Shown here piece after piece: positions 38,063 through 46,589 of a DNA stretch of 64,000 bases; position 1 is the stretch's first letter, and every line of letters starts with the position of its first letter. A model generated the notes under the pieces. It saw nothing but the letters and a program-made list of their open reading frames with translations. It did no database searches and was not told the origin of the DNA. The stretch covers positions 186,001 to 250,000 of the forward strand of contig JAUMBQ010000003.1 in assembly GCA_032119595.1 (NCBI GenBank). Reading direction: 5' to 3'. The DNA is from JAGIBJ01 sp032119595 (GTDB taxonomy: Bacteria; Actinomycetota; Thermoleophilia; Solirubrobacterales; Solirubrobacteraceae). The position numbers were made by a program, and so were the translations under genes.

Positions 38063-39009
38063 ATCCACCACCAGTTCGCAAACTCCCGTTGGCCGGCGAC
38101 GAGCCGTCGGTGGTCTCGCCGCCCAGCGCGCCGGCGAGCACGAACGGCCATGGGGATGGAAGCGTCGCGCTCGGTGGCGGCGCCACCAACGGACGGTCGC
38201 CGCAGCCTTCCCCGCTCGCCAGGTCGCCCCGTGAACGCCGGCCCGCGACCATCGGCGTGGACCGGATGGAGGTCGACGACCTTTCGATCTCGTACGGCCC
38301 CAAACTCGCCGTCGACTCGGTGTCGCTCCCGATCCGCCAAGGCGAGGTCCTCGCCCTGATCGGGCCGTCCGGCTGCGGGAAGACGACACTGTTGCGCTCG
38401 CTGAATCGCCTCACCGAACTCACGAAGACCGCGTCGCTGACAGGCAGCATCACGCTCGACGGCGACGACATCGCCTCCTTCGAGCCCACGACGCTGCGGC
38501 GCCGCGTGACGATGGTGTTCCAGCAGCCCAATCCGTTCCCGATGAGTGTGTTCGACAACGTGGCCTACGTGCTGCGCGAGCAGGCGTCGCGGCGCCCCAA
38601 GCGCGAAGCGCTCAAGGACGCCGTCGCGACGGCTCTCCGGCGGGCCGGGCTCTACGACGAGGTCGCCCACGACCTTGCCCACCCGGCGCTCCGCCTCTCC
38701 GGAGGCCAGCAGCAGCGGCTGTGTATCGCGCGCGCCCTCGCCGCCAACCCCGAGGTGCTCCTGCTCGATGAGCCCTGTTCGGCCCTGGATCCGCAGTCCA
38801 CGCAAGTCATCGAGGACCTCATCGTGCAACTCCGCGAGGAGGTCGCCGTGGTGATCGTCACCCACAACCTGCAGCAGGCGTATCGCATGGCCGACTACGT
38901 CGCCTTCATGTACCTGGGCGAACTTGTGGAGTACGGACCGGCAGAGCAAGTCTTCGGGAACCCACAGCAGCAACGGACAAAGGACTACATCAGTGGCGCC
39001 TTCGGTTAG
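38050..39009 (+). CDS. pstB: PstB-like ABC ATPase with N-terminal extension
   Basis: A 319-residue ATPase: Walker A LIGPSGCGKTTLLRSLNRL, Q-loop VFQQPNPFPMSVFDNV, signature RLSGGQQQRLCIARAL, Walker B VLLLDEPCSALDPQ, switch VIVTHNLQQAYRMAD. All are intact and of PstB type. The first 70 residues (Pro/Gly/Ser rich, with several P-S-P and A-R-S-P-R-E-R-R segments) are an unusual extension. No phoU follows; the next genes are unknown proteins. Confidence 0.9.
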   Translation: MGFLDPPPVRKLPLAGDEPSVVSPPSAPASTNGHGDGSVALGGGATNGRSPQPSPLARSPRERRPATIGVDRMEVDDLSISYGPKLAVDSVSLPIRQGEVLALIGPSGCGKTTLLRSLNRLTELTKTASLTGSITLDGDDIASFEPTTLRRRVTMVFQQPNPFPMSVFDNVAYVLREQASRRPKREALKDAVATALRRAGLYDEVAHDLAHPALRLSGGQQQRLCIARALAANPEVLLLDEPCSALDPQSTQVIEDLIVQLREEVAVVIVTHNLQQAYRMADYVAFMYLGELVEYGPAEQVFGNPQQQRTKDYISGAFG

Positions 39010-39736
39010 GCCCCTGATCGCGACGACCGTGCTTATGCTCACGACTCCGCTGATCGCCAGCTGCGACTCCACGATGGACCAAAGCGCCCGCGCGAAGCTC
39101 GCCGCCACCCGCGAAATCGGGAGTCGTACCTCGCAGCGCGTCGACCGAGAGTCGGCGACGGTGAAGGTCCGCGGCGTCACGCTGCTGCGCGACCGCGAGA
39201 CGACGGCGGTGGTGGTCGAACTCGTCAACACGGGCAAGACGGCGCTGACGGACCTTCCGGTCTCCGTAGGCGTCCGCCGCGATGGCGAGGAGGTCCTCTT
39301 GAACAAGGCCCCGGACCTGGGGTGGTTCCAGACGCACGTGCCGGCGATCGCCGCTGGTGGCACCGCAACGTGGGTGTTTCAGAGTCCTCCGGGACGGGGC
39401 TCACGGGCCGGCGACGAGCCGTTTGCTCGCGTCGGCAGCCAGCCTGCGCCCGCGATCAGCTCGGCCGCTGAACTCCCGACGCTCCGTGCCACCTGGCTGC
39501 CGAGCGAGGGCACGCCCGGAGCGCCGACGTTCTCGGTGCAAAACACCTCCGACGTGCCGCAGTTCCAGCTCCAGGTGTACGCGTTCGCCCGGCGCGGCGA
39601 GGCGATCATCGGGGCCGGCGTTGCCACCGTGGACGATCTCGCCCCGGACCAAACCAAGACCATCGCGGTGCGGCTCTCCGGCCGACCAGGCGAGGGGCCG
39701 TTCACGGCCGTCGCGATTCCCACGATCTTCCAATGA
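38993..39736 (+). CDS. Putative lipoprotein downstream of pstB
   Basis: A 247-residue protein from the GTG at 38993, which overlaps the end of pstB by 17 bp. Its signal peptide ends LTTPLIASC, a good lipobox with cysteine near residue 24, so it should be a lipoprotein. The mature part is predicted beta-sandwich (RGVTLLRDRETTAVVVELVNTGKTAL, and WLPSEGTPGAPTFSVQNTSD), like two immunoglobulin-type repeats. No function recognised. Coupling to pstB suggests a role with the transporter. Confidence 0.7.
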   Translation: MAPSVRPLIATTVLMLTTPLIASCDSTMDQSARAKLAATREIGSRTSQRVDRESATVKVRGVTLLRDRETTAVVVELVNTGKTALTDLPVSVGVRRDGEEVLLNKAPDLGWFQTHVPAIAAGGTATWVFQSPPGRGSRAGDEPFARVGSQPAPAISSAAELPTLRATWLPSEGTPGAPTFSVQNTSDVPQFQLQVYAFARRGEAIIGAGVATVDDLAPDQTKTIAVRLSGRPGEGPFTAVAIPTIFQ

Positions 39737-39749
39737 GGAGCCAAAACCG

Positions 39750-40505
39750 ATGACGTTCACCGACGACAGGCCGACCGCCCGGGCGGTGGCAGCTCCGCAA
39801 CCAGCAACGGGGCCGCCGCACACTCGGCCGTTGGCGGCGACCGAACCGCCGACGGCGGCCGACCCGGCACGCGCGGCGACTCGCTGGGAGCAATGCGACC
39901 AGTGCCAGTCTCCGGTCGACCAGGCGCAGCGCTATTGCGTCGTCTGCGGCACCAACCAACGTCGCGCCGACGATCCTGTGACGCGATTCTTCGTGGCCGC
40001 ACGTCGCTCGCGTACCGCGGTCGCGGTCGCGCCGGCCCCGACCGGCCGCACGGTCTCGACGACCGTCGCGGCCCTGCTGATCGCCCTCCTGCCCGTGGCC
40101 GCCGGCATCGGGATCGTCGTCGGTCGCGGGTCGGCCGACAGCGGCGATCAGGTGATCGAAGCGCTCAAGGCCGTCCGCGGTACGCAGACCGCCGGCGCGG
40201 CCACCGGTGCCGCCGCCATGGCTCCGGCCGACGAAGCCCTGGCCGCGACCAACGCCGACGCCGACGCTGCCAAGAAGGCGAAGGCATCCGACGGCGGGAA
40301 GGTCGAGGGCATCGACACGTCGACCGAGCAGGCCCCGATCCTCGCGTCCGGCCCGACCGGCAATGCGCGCAAGCTGGAGGACACGAAGCCCACCAAGAAG
40401 GACATCGAGGAGAGCAAGAAGGCCGTCGACCAGATCAACTCGCGCAAAGGCAAGGAATACATCGACCAGCAGCGCGACCTTCCCGACTCGATCGTGATCC
40501 CATGA
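39750..40505 (+). CDS. Zinc-ribbon membrane protein
   Basis: A 251-residue protein starting at the ATG at 39750. The cytoplasmic N-terminus has a zinc ribbon C-D-Q-C ... C-V-V-C (CDQCQSPVDQAQRYCVVCG) near residues 49-66. One transmembrane segment follows (VSTTVAALLIALLPVAAGIGIVVG), and then an Ala/Lys/Asp-rich, probably coiled or disordered outer region. The last residues read K-G-K-E-Y-I-D-Q-Q-R-D-L-P-D-S-I-V-I. Family unknown to me. It overlaps the next gene by 4 bp. Confidence 0.7.
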   Translation: MTFTDDRPTARAVAAPQPATGPPHTRPLAATEPPTAADPARAATRWEQCDQCQSPVDQAQRYCVVCGTNQRRADDPVTRFFVAARRSRTAVAVAPAPTGRTVSTTVAALLIALLPVAAGIGIVVGRGSADSGDQVIEALKAVRGTQTAGAATGAAAMAPADEALAATNADADAAKKAKASDGGKVEGIDTSTEQAPILASGPTGNARKLEDTKPTKKDIEESKKAVDQINSRKGKEYIDQQRDLPDSIVIP

Positions 40506-40720
40506 GTACGGCGGCCCAGGATCCAGATCTCGTCGGTCGGCGCGACCGCCTCACCGAACGGTTCACGCTCGGGCAGGCTGAACTCGGCGGCATCTTCTAC
40601 GAGATGGCGATTCGCGACCACGTGCGCCTGGATGTCCTCATGAGGAAGGCGGCGGCGCTCCAGCGGGTCGATGCCGAACTGACCGAGGTGCAGCGCGAAC
40701 TCGACGGAGCTGGCTGGTGA
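40502..40720 (+). CDS. 72-residue helical protein
   Basis: It starts MSTAAQDPDLVGRRDRLTERFTLGQAELGGIFYEMAIRDHVRLDVLMRKAAAL, is highly helical and amphipathic, and has 4-bp overlaps at both ends (ATGA with the zinc-ribbon gene, GTGA with the next gene). Such couplings strongly support it as a real gene. No family is recognised. It may be a small cytosolic partner of the zinc-ribbon membrane protein. Confidence 0.6.
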   Translation: MSTAAQDPDLVGRRDRLTERFTLGQAELGGIFYEMAIRDHVRLDVLMRKAAALQRVDAELTEVQRELDGAGW

Positions 40721-42063
40721 CCCACCGCCAGCTCACCTGGCTCGGCGTGCTGTCGGTGATCGTCACCGCGTTCGTGCTGATCGGCGGCGTCCAGCCGCCC
40801 GGCCTGTCCGCGGCGGCGCGCGCCGCGCTGAGGCAAGACACGTCGCCGACAACACCGCAGGCCGTAGCGGCGACGACCGCAACCGAAGCTGAGACGACGC
40901 CGGCGAGCGGGGTCGCCGGCGCTCCCAGCGACGACAGCGCGGCCGCCTCGGCTGCGAGCGACACTCCCGAGAGCGCCGCCGGCACCACCGAGTCCGAGAC
41001 TGCGACGGCGGCCGCCGAAGACGACGAAGACAACGAAGACTCCGGCGACGACACGCCGGCCGCGACGACCCCGGCTGACGATGCGCCGGCTCCCACCAAC
41101 GTCAAGCACGTCTTCGTGATCACGCTCGCGGGCAAGGGCTTCGATGCGGCGTTCGGCGCCGGCTCGGCCGCGCCATATCTCGCGGGTGAACTCCGCCCGA
41201 AAGGCACTCTCCTCACGAACTTCTCGTCGCTCGGACGCGCCGGACTCCCGGACCGGATCGCGTTCATCGGCGGCCAGCCCCCGAACCCGTCGACCAAGGG
41301 CGAGTGCACCACCTACAAGGAGATCCCGCCGCTCACGGCGCCGTCGAAAGCCGGTCAGATCACGACCGACGGCTGCGTCTATCCGAACAGCGTGATCAGC
41401 CTCGGCGATCAGCTCACGGCCGGACGCCTTACATGGCAGGCCTACGCCGAGGACCACGAGAAGGGACCGGGCGGCCCCACGGCCACCTGCCGCAGGCCGG
41501 TGTCCAACGAGGCCGACGGCTCACAGCTCTCGCGCCCGGGCGACGCCTATGCCGCCAGGAACAACCCGTTCATCTACTTCCACTCGCTGCTCGACCTCAG
41601 CGGCTGCGACGCCGACGTGGGCCCGCTGACGACGCTGGAGGCCGACCTGGCAACCCCGAAGAAGACGCCGAACCTGTCGTACATCGCTCCGAGCCTCTGC
41701 CACGACGGCAGCGAGTCACCGTGCGCCGATGGCGGCCCCGGCGGCCTCGAGGCGGCCGACGGCTTCCTCAAAACGTGGGTGCCGAAGATTCTGAGTTCCT
41801 CCGCGTACAAGGAGGGTGGTCTGCTCGTGATCACCTTCGCGGGCGGCCCGGGCGACGACACGCCGACCCGCAACGGCACGCTGCTGCTCTCCCGGTTCGC
41901 TGAGGCGGGAGGCACCGACGACACCGCCTTCGACCCGTACTCGCTGCTGCGATCGACCGAGGATCTCCTGGGGCTGAAGCCGCTCGCGAACGCAGCCGAC
42001 GCGAAGTCATTCGCCGGGACGGTGCTGGCGTCAGCGCGCGTGGTCGTCGCCGGGGACGACTGA
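40717..42063 (+). CDS. Secreted phosphoesterase-fold protein lacking active-site residues
   Basis: A 448-residue protein: N-terminal membrane span, a 100-residue acidic Ala/Thr/Asp/Glu linker, and a phosphoesterase (acid-phosphatase/phospholipase C-like) domain from about residue 128. The fold is recognisable (QPPNPSTKGEC, QLTAGRLTWQAYAED, PFIYFHSLLDLSGC, LSYIAPSLCHDG, PGGLEAADGFLKTWVPKI). The metal/catalytic hallmarks VIxLENEN and TFDEAEG read VITLAGKG and TFAGGPG instead. It is therefore probably a non-catalytic binding or scaffolding protein. It ends the operon after the Pst-like genes. Confidence 0.8.
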   Translation: MTHRQLTWLGVLSVIVTAFVLIGGVQPPGLSAAARAALRQDTSPTTPQAVAATTATEAETTPASGVAGAPSDDSAAASAASDTPESAAGTTESETATAAAEDDEDNEDSGDDTPAATTPADDAPAPTNVKHVFVITLAGKGFDAAFGAGSAAPYLAGELRPKGTLLTNFSSLGRAGLPDRIAFIGGQPPNPSTKGECTTYKEIPPLTAPSKAGQITTDGCVYPNSVISLGDQLTAGRLTWQAYAEDHEKGPGGPTATCRRPVSNEADGSQLSRPGDAYAARNNPFIYFHSLLDLSGCDADVGPLTTLEADLATPKKTPNLSYIAPSLCHDGSESPCADGGPGGLEAADGFLKTWVPKILSSSAYKEGGLLVITFAGGPGDDTPTRNGTLLLSRFAEAGGTDDTAFDPYSLLRSTEDLLGLKPLANAADAKSFAGTVLASARVVVAGDD

Positions 42064-42073
42064 GACCGGCCGT

Positions 42074-42598
42074 TCAGGATCCGTCGATGGGCTGGCCGTT
42101 CAGGAACCGCCTGACGACGGCGCGGGCTTCCGTAGCGATCTCCCGCTCGACGATGTCGGTGTCTCGACCCCATCCCCCGATGAGTTCGTCGTCGTACCCA
42201 GAGAAGTCGAGCACCACCCCGTCTGCGTCGTCGGGCTGCCCTGGTTGCGCATAGGTCACGGACTCGACGTACCGGGCTCCGACGGACAGGGCAACCCGTC
42301 CGGTTGCGATCTCCCAACACCGAAAAACCACGAGTCCTCGCCACGCATCCGCCAGGGTGGCTGGCCAACGCTCGAGTTCGGCCAGCGTCCGCTCCAGTAG
42401 CTCTCCGAGGTCGTAAGCGAACGCGTCTGGCCCCTCACCGGCGAGCACTCTCAGCGTCGGGCTGTCGAGCCCGACGATCAACGCATCGGTCGCGAGCGCC
42501 GGGAGATCCTGGGACACGGCCTGCCTTGCCCGCCACTCGGACCCCGCGCCGAACAGTCGCCACTCCAGCTCGGTGTCGCTCTGCGGCCCGACGCTCAC
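42074..42598 (-). CDS. Unknown 174-residue acidic protein
   Basis: A predicted mixed alpha/beta cytosolic protein from the GTG at 42598 (MSVGPQSDTELEWRLFGAGSE), ending DGS. It overlaps the collagen-like gene by 4 bp (GTGA), so the two are coupled. Features include repeated D-E/D-D-x-D patches and VERWPATLADAW-like helical segments. No family recognised and no signal peptide seen. Confidence 0.65.
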   Translation of the reverse strand: MSVGPQSDTELEWRLFGAGSEWRARQAVSQDLPALATDALIVGLDSPTLRVLAGEGPDAFAYDLGELLERTLAELERWPATLADAWRGLVVFRCWEIATGRVALSVGARYVESVTYAQPGQPDDADGVVLDFSGYDDELIGGWGRDTDIVEREIATEARAVVRRFLNGQPIDGS

Positions 42599-43236
42599 TT
42601 GATCGACTGGACGGTCTGCTTTTGCGTGATGCTCAGCGAACGCATGAGGCTGCTCAGCGTCGCCATCGCGCTCGCCATCTTCTGGTTGAGCTGAGCGAGC
42701 CGGATCATGTCCATTTGGTTGTTGCTGTCGACGTTCGCGATGAGGTCCTGAATCTGCTGCTGAATCCTGGCGACGGTCCGTTCCGCGGCCTTCGCCTTGG
42801 CCTCTTCCGCCTTCTGGCGCTTGGCGAGATCCTCCGACTCCTTCGGCGTCAGGACGACCGGCTTGCTCTCCATCGGCGGGGCGCTGTCGCCCTTGGTACC
42901 GGTCTCGCCCTTCGTCCCCGGGTCGCCTTTCGTCCCCGGGTCGCCTTTCGTGCCCGGATCGCCTTTCGTGCCCGGATCGCCCTTCGGACCAGTCGCGCCG
43001 GCGGCGTTCCAGCTAACGGACTGCGGCCAGCCCGCGGGGCACGGGCTGCCGGCGTTGACCAGGAGGATCTGACCCGAGCCGTCCGTGTCGATGCTCGACT
43101 GGTTGAAGCACGCGTGGATCACCCCGTCCCCGCCCTGCGGTGAGGAAAAGGCGGCTCCGCCCGCCATGCCGAGCATGACGAGGCACGCCGCACCAGTGGC
43201 GGCAATGAGTGGACGGGTGCGGGCGGGGCGAGACAT
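42595..43236 (-). CDS. Collagen-like secreted protein with 18-bp tandem repeats
   Basis: A 213-residue protein: signal peptide (PLIAATGAACLVMLGMAGGAAFS), a short Cys-containing globular part (HACFNQSSIDTDGSG ... SPCPAGWPQ), about seven Gly-X-Y collagen triplets built of K-G-D/E-P-G-T units, then a Lys/Glu/Ala/Gln-rich coiled coil (residues 120-200). The tandem repeats in DNA are 18 bp long, at about 42889-42990. It is probably on the surface and forms a trimer; binding partners are unknown. Confidence 0.85.
   Translation of the reverse strand: MSRPARTRPLIAATGAACLVMLGMAGGAAFSSPQGGDGVIHACFNQSSIDTDGSGQILLVNAGSPCPAGWPQSVSWNAAGATGPKGDPGTKGDPGTKGDPGTKGDPGTKGETGTKGDSAPPMESKPVVLTPKESEDLAKRQKAEEAKAKAAERTVARIQQQIQDLIANVDSNNQMDMIRLAQLNQKMASAMATLSSLMRSLSITQKQTVQSIK
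42889..42990 (-). repeat. 18-bp tandem repeat encoding collagen-type units
   Basis: Five to six near-identical copies of an 18-bp unit encode G-T-K-G-D-P (read on the minus strand). Copy number is likely to vary by slippage. Confidence 0.7.
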
Positions 43237-43454
43237 GGGCAAGCGGCTCCGGGGGTGACGACGAACGTGATCGCGCCAGATGATGCCCGACCGCCCAGCA
43301 TTGCCCTCTATCCCCTGGGCCCGGAGCCGGACGGTGCCACCACACCAAGCCGCTCGCGCACCACCAGACCCTGTCCACTGTGAACACACGGCCGCGAGGC
43401 ATTGTGCGCCCGTTGTCCATGGCGCGCACGACGACGCGGCGGGACAGTGAAGCC

Positions 43455-44372
43455 ATGTGCGGCATCGCAGGACTCTTCGCCAAATCGGACGCCATCGCCG
43501 GCACGCTCGGCACCCATCTCGCGGACATGCTGGCCCAGCTCGACGACCGCGGACCGGACAGCGCGGGCGTCGCGATCTACGGCCACGACCTCGGGGAAGG
43601 CGCCGTCAAACTTTCCGTTTTGGACCCCGTGGGAGCCCGCGAGTGGGCGCCAATCGCGAAGTCGCTCGGCTCGCTCGGCACGTCGTCCGTCATGCGTGAC
43701 CTGGGCGACCAGGCCCTGATCCGGGTCGACGCAGATGCCGCCCTCGTCAGGGCCTGGATAGCCGAGCACCATCCGGACGTGATCGTCCTCAGCGTCGGTC
43801 ACGCCATCGAGACGTACAAGCGAGCAGGCGGCGTCGCGATGCCCGGTGGCCTGATCGAGACGGCCGCGCTGCGCACGCTGTCCGGTGGCCACGCCCTCGG
43901 CCACACCCGGATGGCGACCGAGAGTCGCGTCACCACTGAGCATTCCCATCCGTTCTCGACGGGCCCGGACCTCTGCCTCGTGCACAACGGGTCGCTCTCC
44001 AACCACAACCGGCTGCGCCGCCGCCTGCAACGCGCGGGCATCTCGTTCGCCACCGACAACGACTCCGAGGTCGCGGCCGGCTACCTCACCTGGCGGTTCC
44101 AACAGGGCGACGACCTCCAGGCAGCGCTCGACCACGCGGTGCTCGACCTCGACGGGTTCTTCACCTTCGCGATCGGAACCCGCGACGGCTTCGCGGTGAT
44201 GCGCGACCCCGTCGGCTGCAAGCCCGCCGTGATGGCCGAGACGGACGACTGGGTCGCCATGGCGTCCGAGTTCCGGGCCATCGCAACGCTCCCGGGGTCC
44301 GACGACGCGCGCGTCTGGGAGCCGGAGCCGGGCCGGATCTACCGCTGGTCCCGCGAGCCCGCGCTCGTCTGA
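43455..44372 (+). CDS. mgsA: Class II glutamine amidotransferase-like subunit of N-methylglutamate synthase (GlxB/MgsA-like)
   Basis: A 305-residue protein beginning MCGIAGLFAKS, with Cys2 as the N-terminal nucleophile, and DDRGPDSAGVAIYG, GHTRMATESRV, and LVHNGSLSNH motifs of GATase II. In GlxB/MgsA this domain is coupled to a synthase that uses ammonia or methylamine. I start at the ATG at 43455 so that Cys is residue 2. It is first in the run mgsA-mgsB-mgsC-gmaS. Confidence 0.8.
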   Translation: MCGIAGLFAKSDAIAGTLGTHLADMLAQLDDRGPDSAGVAIYGHDLGEGAVKLSVLDPVGAREWAPIAKSLGSLGTSSVMRDLGDQALIRVDADAALVRAWIAEHHPDVIVLSVGHAIETYKRAGGVAMPGGLIETAALRTLSGGHALGHTRMATESRVTTEHSHPFSTGPDLCLVHNGSLSNHNRLRRRLQRAGISFATDNDSEVAAGYLTWRFQQGDDLQAALDHAVLDLDGFFTFAIGTRDGFAVMRDPVGCKPAVMAETDDWVAMASEFRAIATLPGSDDARVWEPEPGRIYRWSREPALV

Positions 44373-44430
44373 TCGCGCCACGCCAGTCGCGCCGCCCCCT
44401 CCTTCCGCCCCATCTTCCGACCAGGACGTC

Positions 44431-45162
44431 ATGCCACCGATCGACACCCTCAGCCCCGCCCCCGAAGCTCCCGTTGCCAACACCCTCGCGGGCACCGTCT
44501 TCGATCTCGAAACGACGACCGTCACCGCCCTCAACACCGCGCTGCATGAGGCGAGCGCCAGCGAGTTCTCGGTGCTGCACCCAAGCGGCAAACACAACCT
44601 CGCGGTCGGTCTGATGGCGCCGCTGGTCGTCCGGATCGAAGGCCACGCCGGCTACTACTGCGGCGGAATGAATCAGCGCGCGACCATCGAGGTGACCGGC
44701 AACGTGTCGTCGGGGGTCGGGGAGAACATGATGTCCGGCCGGATCGTCGTCGGCGGCACCGCGAGTCAGGCAGCGGCCGCCACGGCCCATGGCGGCCTGC
44801 TCATCGTGCGGGGCGACGCCGGCGCGCGATGCGGGATCTCGCTGAAGGGTGCCGACGTGGTGGTGGAAGGCTCGGTCGGGCAGGCGTCGGGGTTCATGGC
44901 GCAGTCCGGGCGACTCCTCGTGTGCGGCGACGCAGGCGACGCCCTCGGCGACTCGCTGTACGAGGCGAAGATCTTCGTGCGGGGAAACGTCGCGGGGCTC
45001 GGCGCCGACTGCATCGAAAAGGAGATGCGCCCCGAGCATCTCGACGAGGTGCAGACGCTGCTCGCCGCCGCCGGCCGCGACGACCTCACGCCCTCCGACT
45101 TCCGTCGGTATGGCTCCGCGCGCGAGCTGTACCACTTCACCGCCGACCGAGTGGAGGCCTGA
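44431..45162 (+). CDS. mgsB: GXGXG-domain subunit (GlxC/MgsB-like)
   Basis: A 243-residue protein of the GltB C-terminal beta-helix type, with repeated turns such as VTGNVSSGVGENMMSGRIVVGG, VVEGSVGQASGFMAQSGRLLVCGDAG and FVRGNVAGLGADCIEKEM. In glutamate-synthase-like complexes it is the structural subunit between the amidotransferase and the FMN domain. It lies 58 bp after mgsA and 2 bp before mgsC. Confidence 0.85.
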   Translation: MPPIDTLSPAPEAPVANTLAGTVFDLETTTVTALNTALHEASASEFSVLHPSGKHNLAVGLMAPLVVRIEGHAGYYCGGMNQRATIEVTGNVSSGVGENMMSGRIVVGGTASQAAAATAHGGLLIVRGDAGARCGISLKGADVVVEGSVGQASGFMAQSGRLLVCGDAGDALGDSLYEAKIFVRGNVAGLGADCIEKEMRPEHLDEVQTLLAAAGRDDLTPSDFRRYGSARELYHFTADRVEA

Positions 45163-45164
45163 GC

Positions 45165-46589
45165 ATGGCACCCGAGTTCGTCCCCGCCACCGCCGCGCCC
45201 GCGCCCGCCATCAACGGCTGGGCACGCCCATCCGCCACCTTCGATGAGGCCACAATCGCGGGCATCCAACGGTCCGCGCGCGAAGGGATCTACGCCATCC
45301 GCGGCGGCGGTGCCAAGCGCGCCGTCCCCCACTTCGACGACCTCTTGTTCCTCGGGGCCAGCATGTCGCGCTACCCGCTGGAGGGCTACCGCGAGCGGTG
45401 CGACACCGACGTGATTCTCGGGGAGGGCCGCTGCAAGCGCCCGATCCACCTCGACATCCCGATCACGATCGCGGGAATGAGCTTCGGCGCGCTCTCGGCG
45501 ACCGCCAAGGAGGCGCTCGGCCGCGGCGCCAGCGCCGTCGGCACGAGCACGACCACCGGCGACGGCGGAATGACCGATGAGGAGCGCGGCGCCAGCACCA
45601 AGCTCGTCTACCAACTCCTGCCCTCGCGCTACGGGATGAACCCGGACGACCTGCGTCGCGCCGACGCGATCGAGATCGTGGTCGGGCAGGGCGCGAAGCC
45701 CGGTGGCGGCGGCATGCTCCTCGGCCAGAAGATGAACGACCGCGTCGCGGCGATGCGCAACCTGCCGCCGGGCGTGGATCAGCGCAGCGCCTGCCGGCAT
45801 CCCGACTGGACCGGCCCGGATGACCTCGCGATCAAGATCCAGGAGCTCCGCGAGATCACCGGCCACGCGATCCCGATCTACATCAAGATCGGCGCCTCGC
45901 GTCCGTACTACGACACCGCGCTCGCCGTGAAGGCCGGCGCCGACGTCGTCGTGCTCGACGGGATGCAGGGCGGCACGGCCGCCACGCAGGACGTGTTCAT
46001 CGAGCATGTCGGGATCCCAACGCTGTCGGCAATTCCCGGCGCCGTCGAGGCCCTGACCGACCTCGGGGTGCACCGCGACGTGCGCCTGATCGTGTCCGGC
46101 GGCATCCGGACGGGCGCCGACGTGGCCAAGGCCCTCGCGCTCGGCGCCGACGCCGTTTCGATCGGCATCGGCGCGCTCGTCGCCCTCGGCGACAACGCCC
46201 CAGAACTCGCCGACGAGTACGCCAAGCTCGGCACGGTCCCCGGGAGCTACGACGCATGGCATGAGGGCCGCGACCCGGCCGGGATCTCCACACAAGACCC
46301 TGAACTCGCCGCCCGGCTCGATCCCGAACTCGGCGCTCGGCGCGTGGCGAACTACCTGCGGGTGCTGGCCATGGAGGCGCAGACCATCGCGCGGGCGTGC
46401 GGCAAATCGCACGTCCTCAACCTCGAACCCGAGGACCTCGTGGCGCTGACCGTCGAGTCGGCAGCCATGGCCCGCGTGCCGCTCGCCGGCACGAATTGGA
46501 TTCCCGGCGCGCCCACCGCGCCGGTCGTTCCCGCATCACCCGCCGAGCTGATGCACACCACCTCCTCACCGATCGGAGCCCTCCGATGA
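45165..46589 (+). CDS. mgsC: FMN-binding glutamate-synthase-like subunit (GlxD/MgsC-like)
   Basis: A 474-residue FMN-dependent glutamate-synthase-domain protein. Motifs include ITIAGMSFGALSATAKEALGRGA, GTSTTTGDGGMTDEERG, EIVVGQGAKPGGGGMLLGQKM (FMN loop), GADVVVLDGMQGGTAATQ, and IVSGGIRTGADVAKALALGADAVSIG. In the N-methylglutamate synthase complex it joins methylamine (or ammonia) with a glutamate-like acceptor. It overlaps gmaS by 4 bp. The cofactor and substrate are inferred from family and neighbours. Confidence 0.85.
   Translation: MAPEFVPATAAPAPAINGWARPSATFDEATIAGIQRSAREGIYAIRGGGAKRAVPHFDDLLFLGASMSRYPLEGYRERCDTDVILGEGRCKRPIHLDIPITIAGMSFGALSATAKEALGRGASAVGTSTTTGDGGMTDEERGASTKLVYQLLPSRYGMNPDDLRRADAIEIVVGQGAKPGGGGMLLGQKMNDRVAAMRNLPPGVDQRSACRHPDWTGPDDLAIKIQELREITGHAIPIYIKIGASRPYYDTALAVKAGADVVVLDGMQGGTAATQDVFIEHVGIPTLSAIPGAVEALTDLGVHRDVRLIVSGGIRTGADVAKALALGADAVSIGIGALVALGDNAPELADEYAKLGTVPGSYDAWHEGRDPAGISTQDPELAARLDPELGARRVANYLRVLAMEAQTIARACGKSHVLNLEPEDLVALTVESAAMARVPLAGTNWIPGAPTAPVVPASPAELMHTTSSPIGALR

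Noticed and set aside
43455..46589. Classical glutamate synthase (GltB split into three genes)
   Set aside because: Subunit sizes and the gmaS-like and sarcosine-oxidase-like neighbours fit the GlxBCD/MgsABC family better; no GltD was seen.
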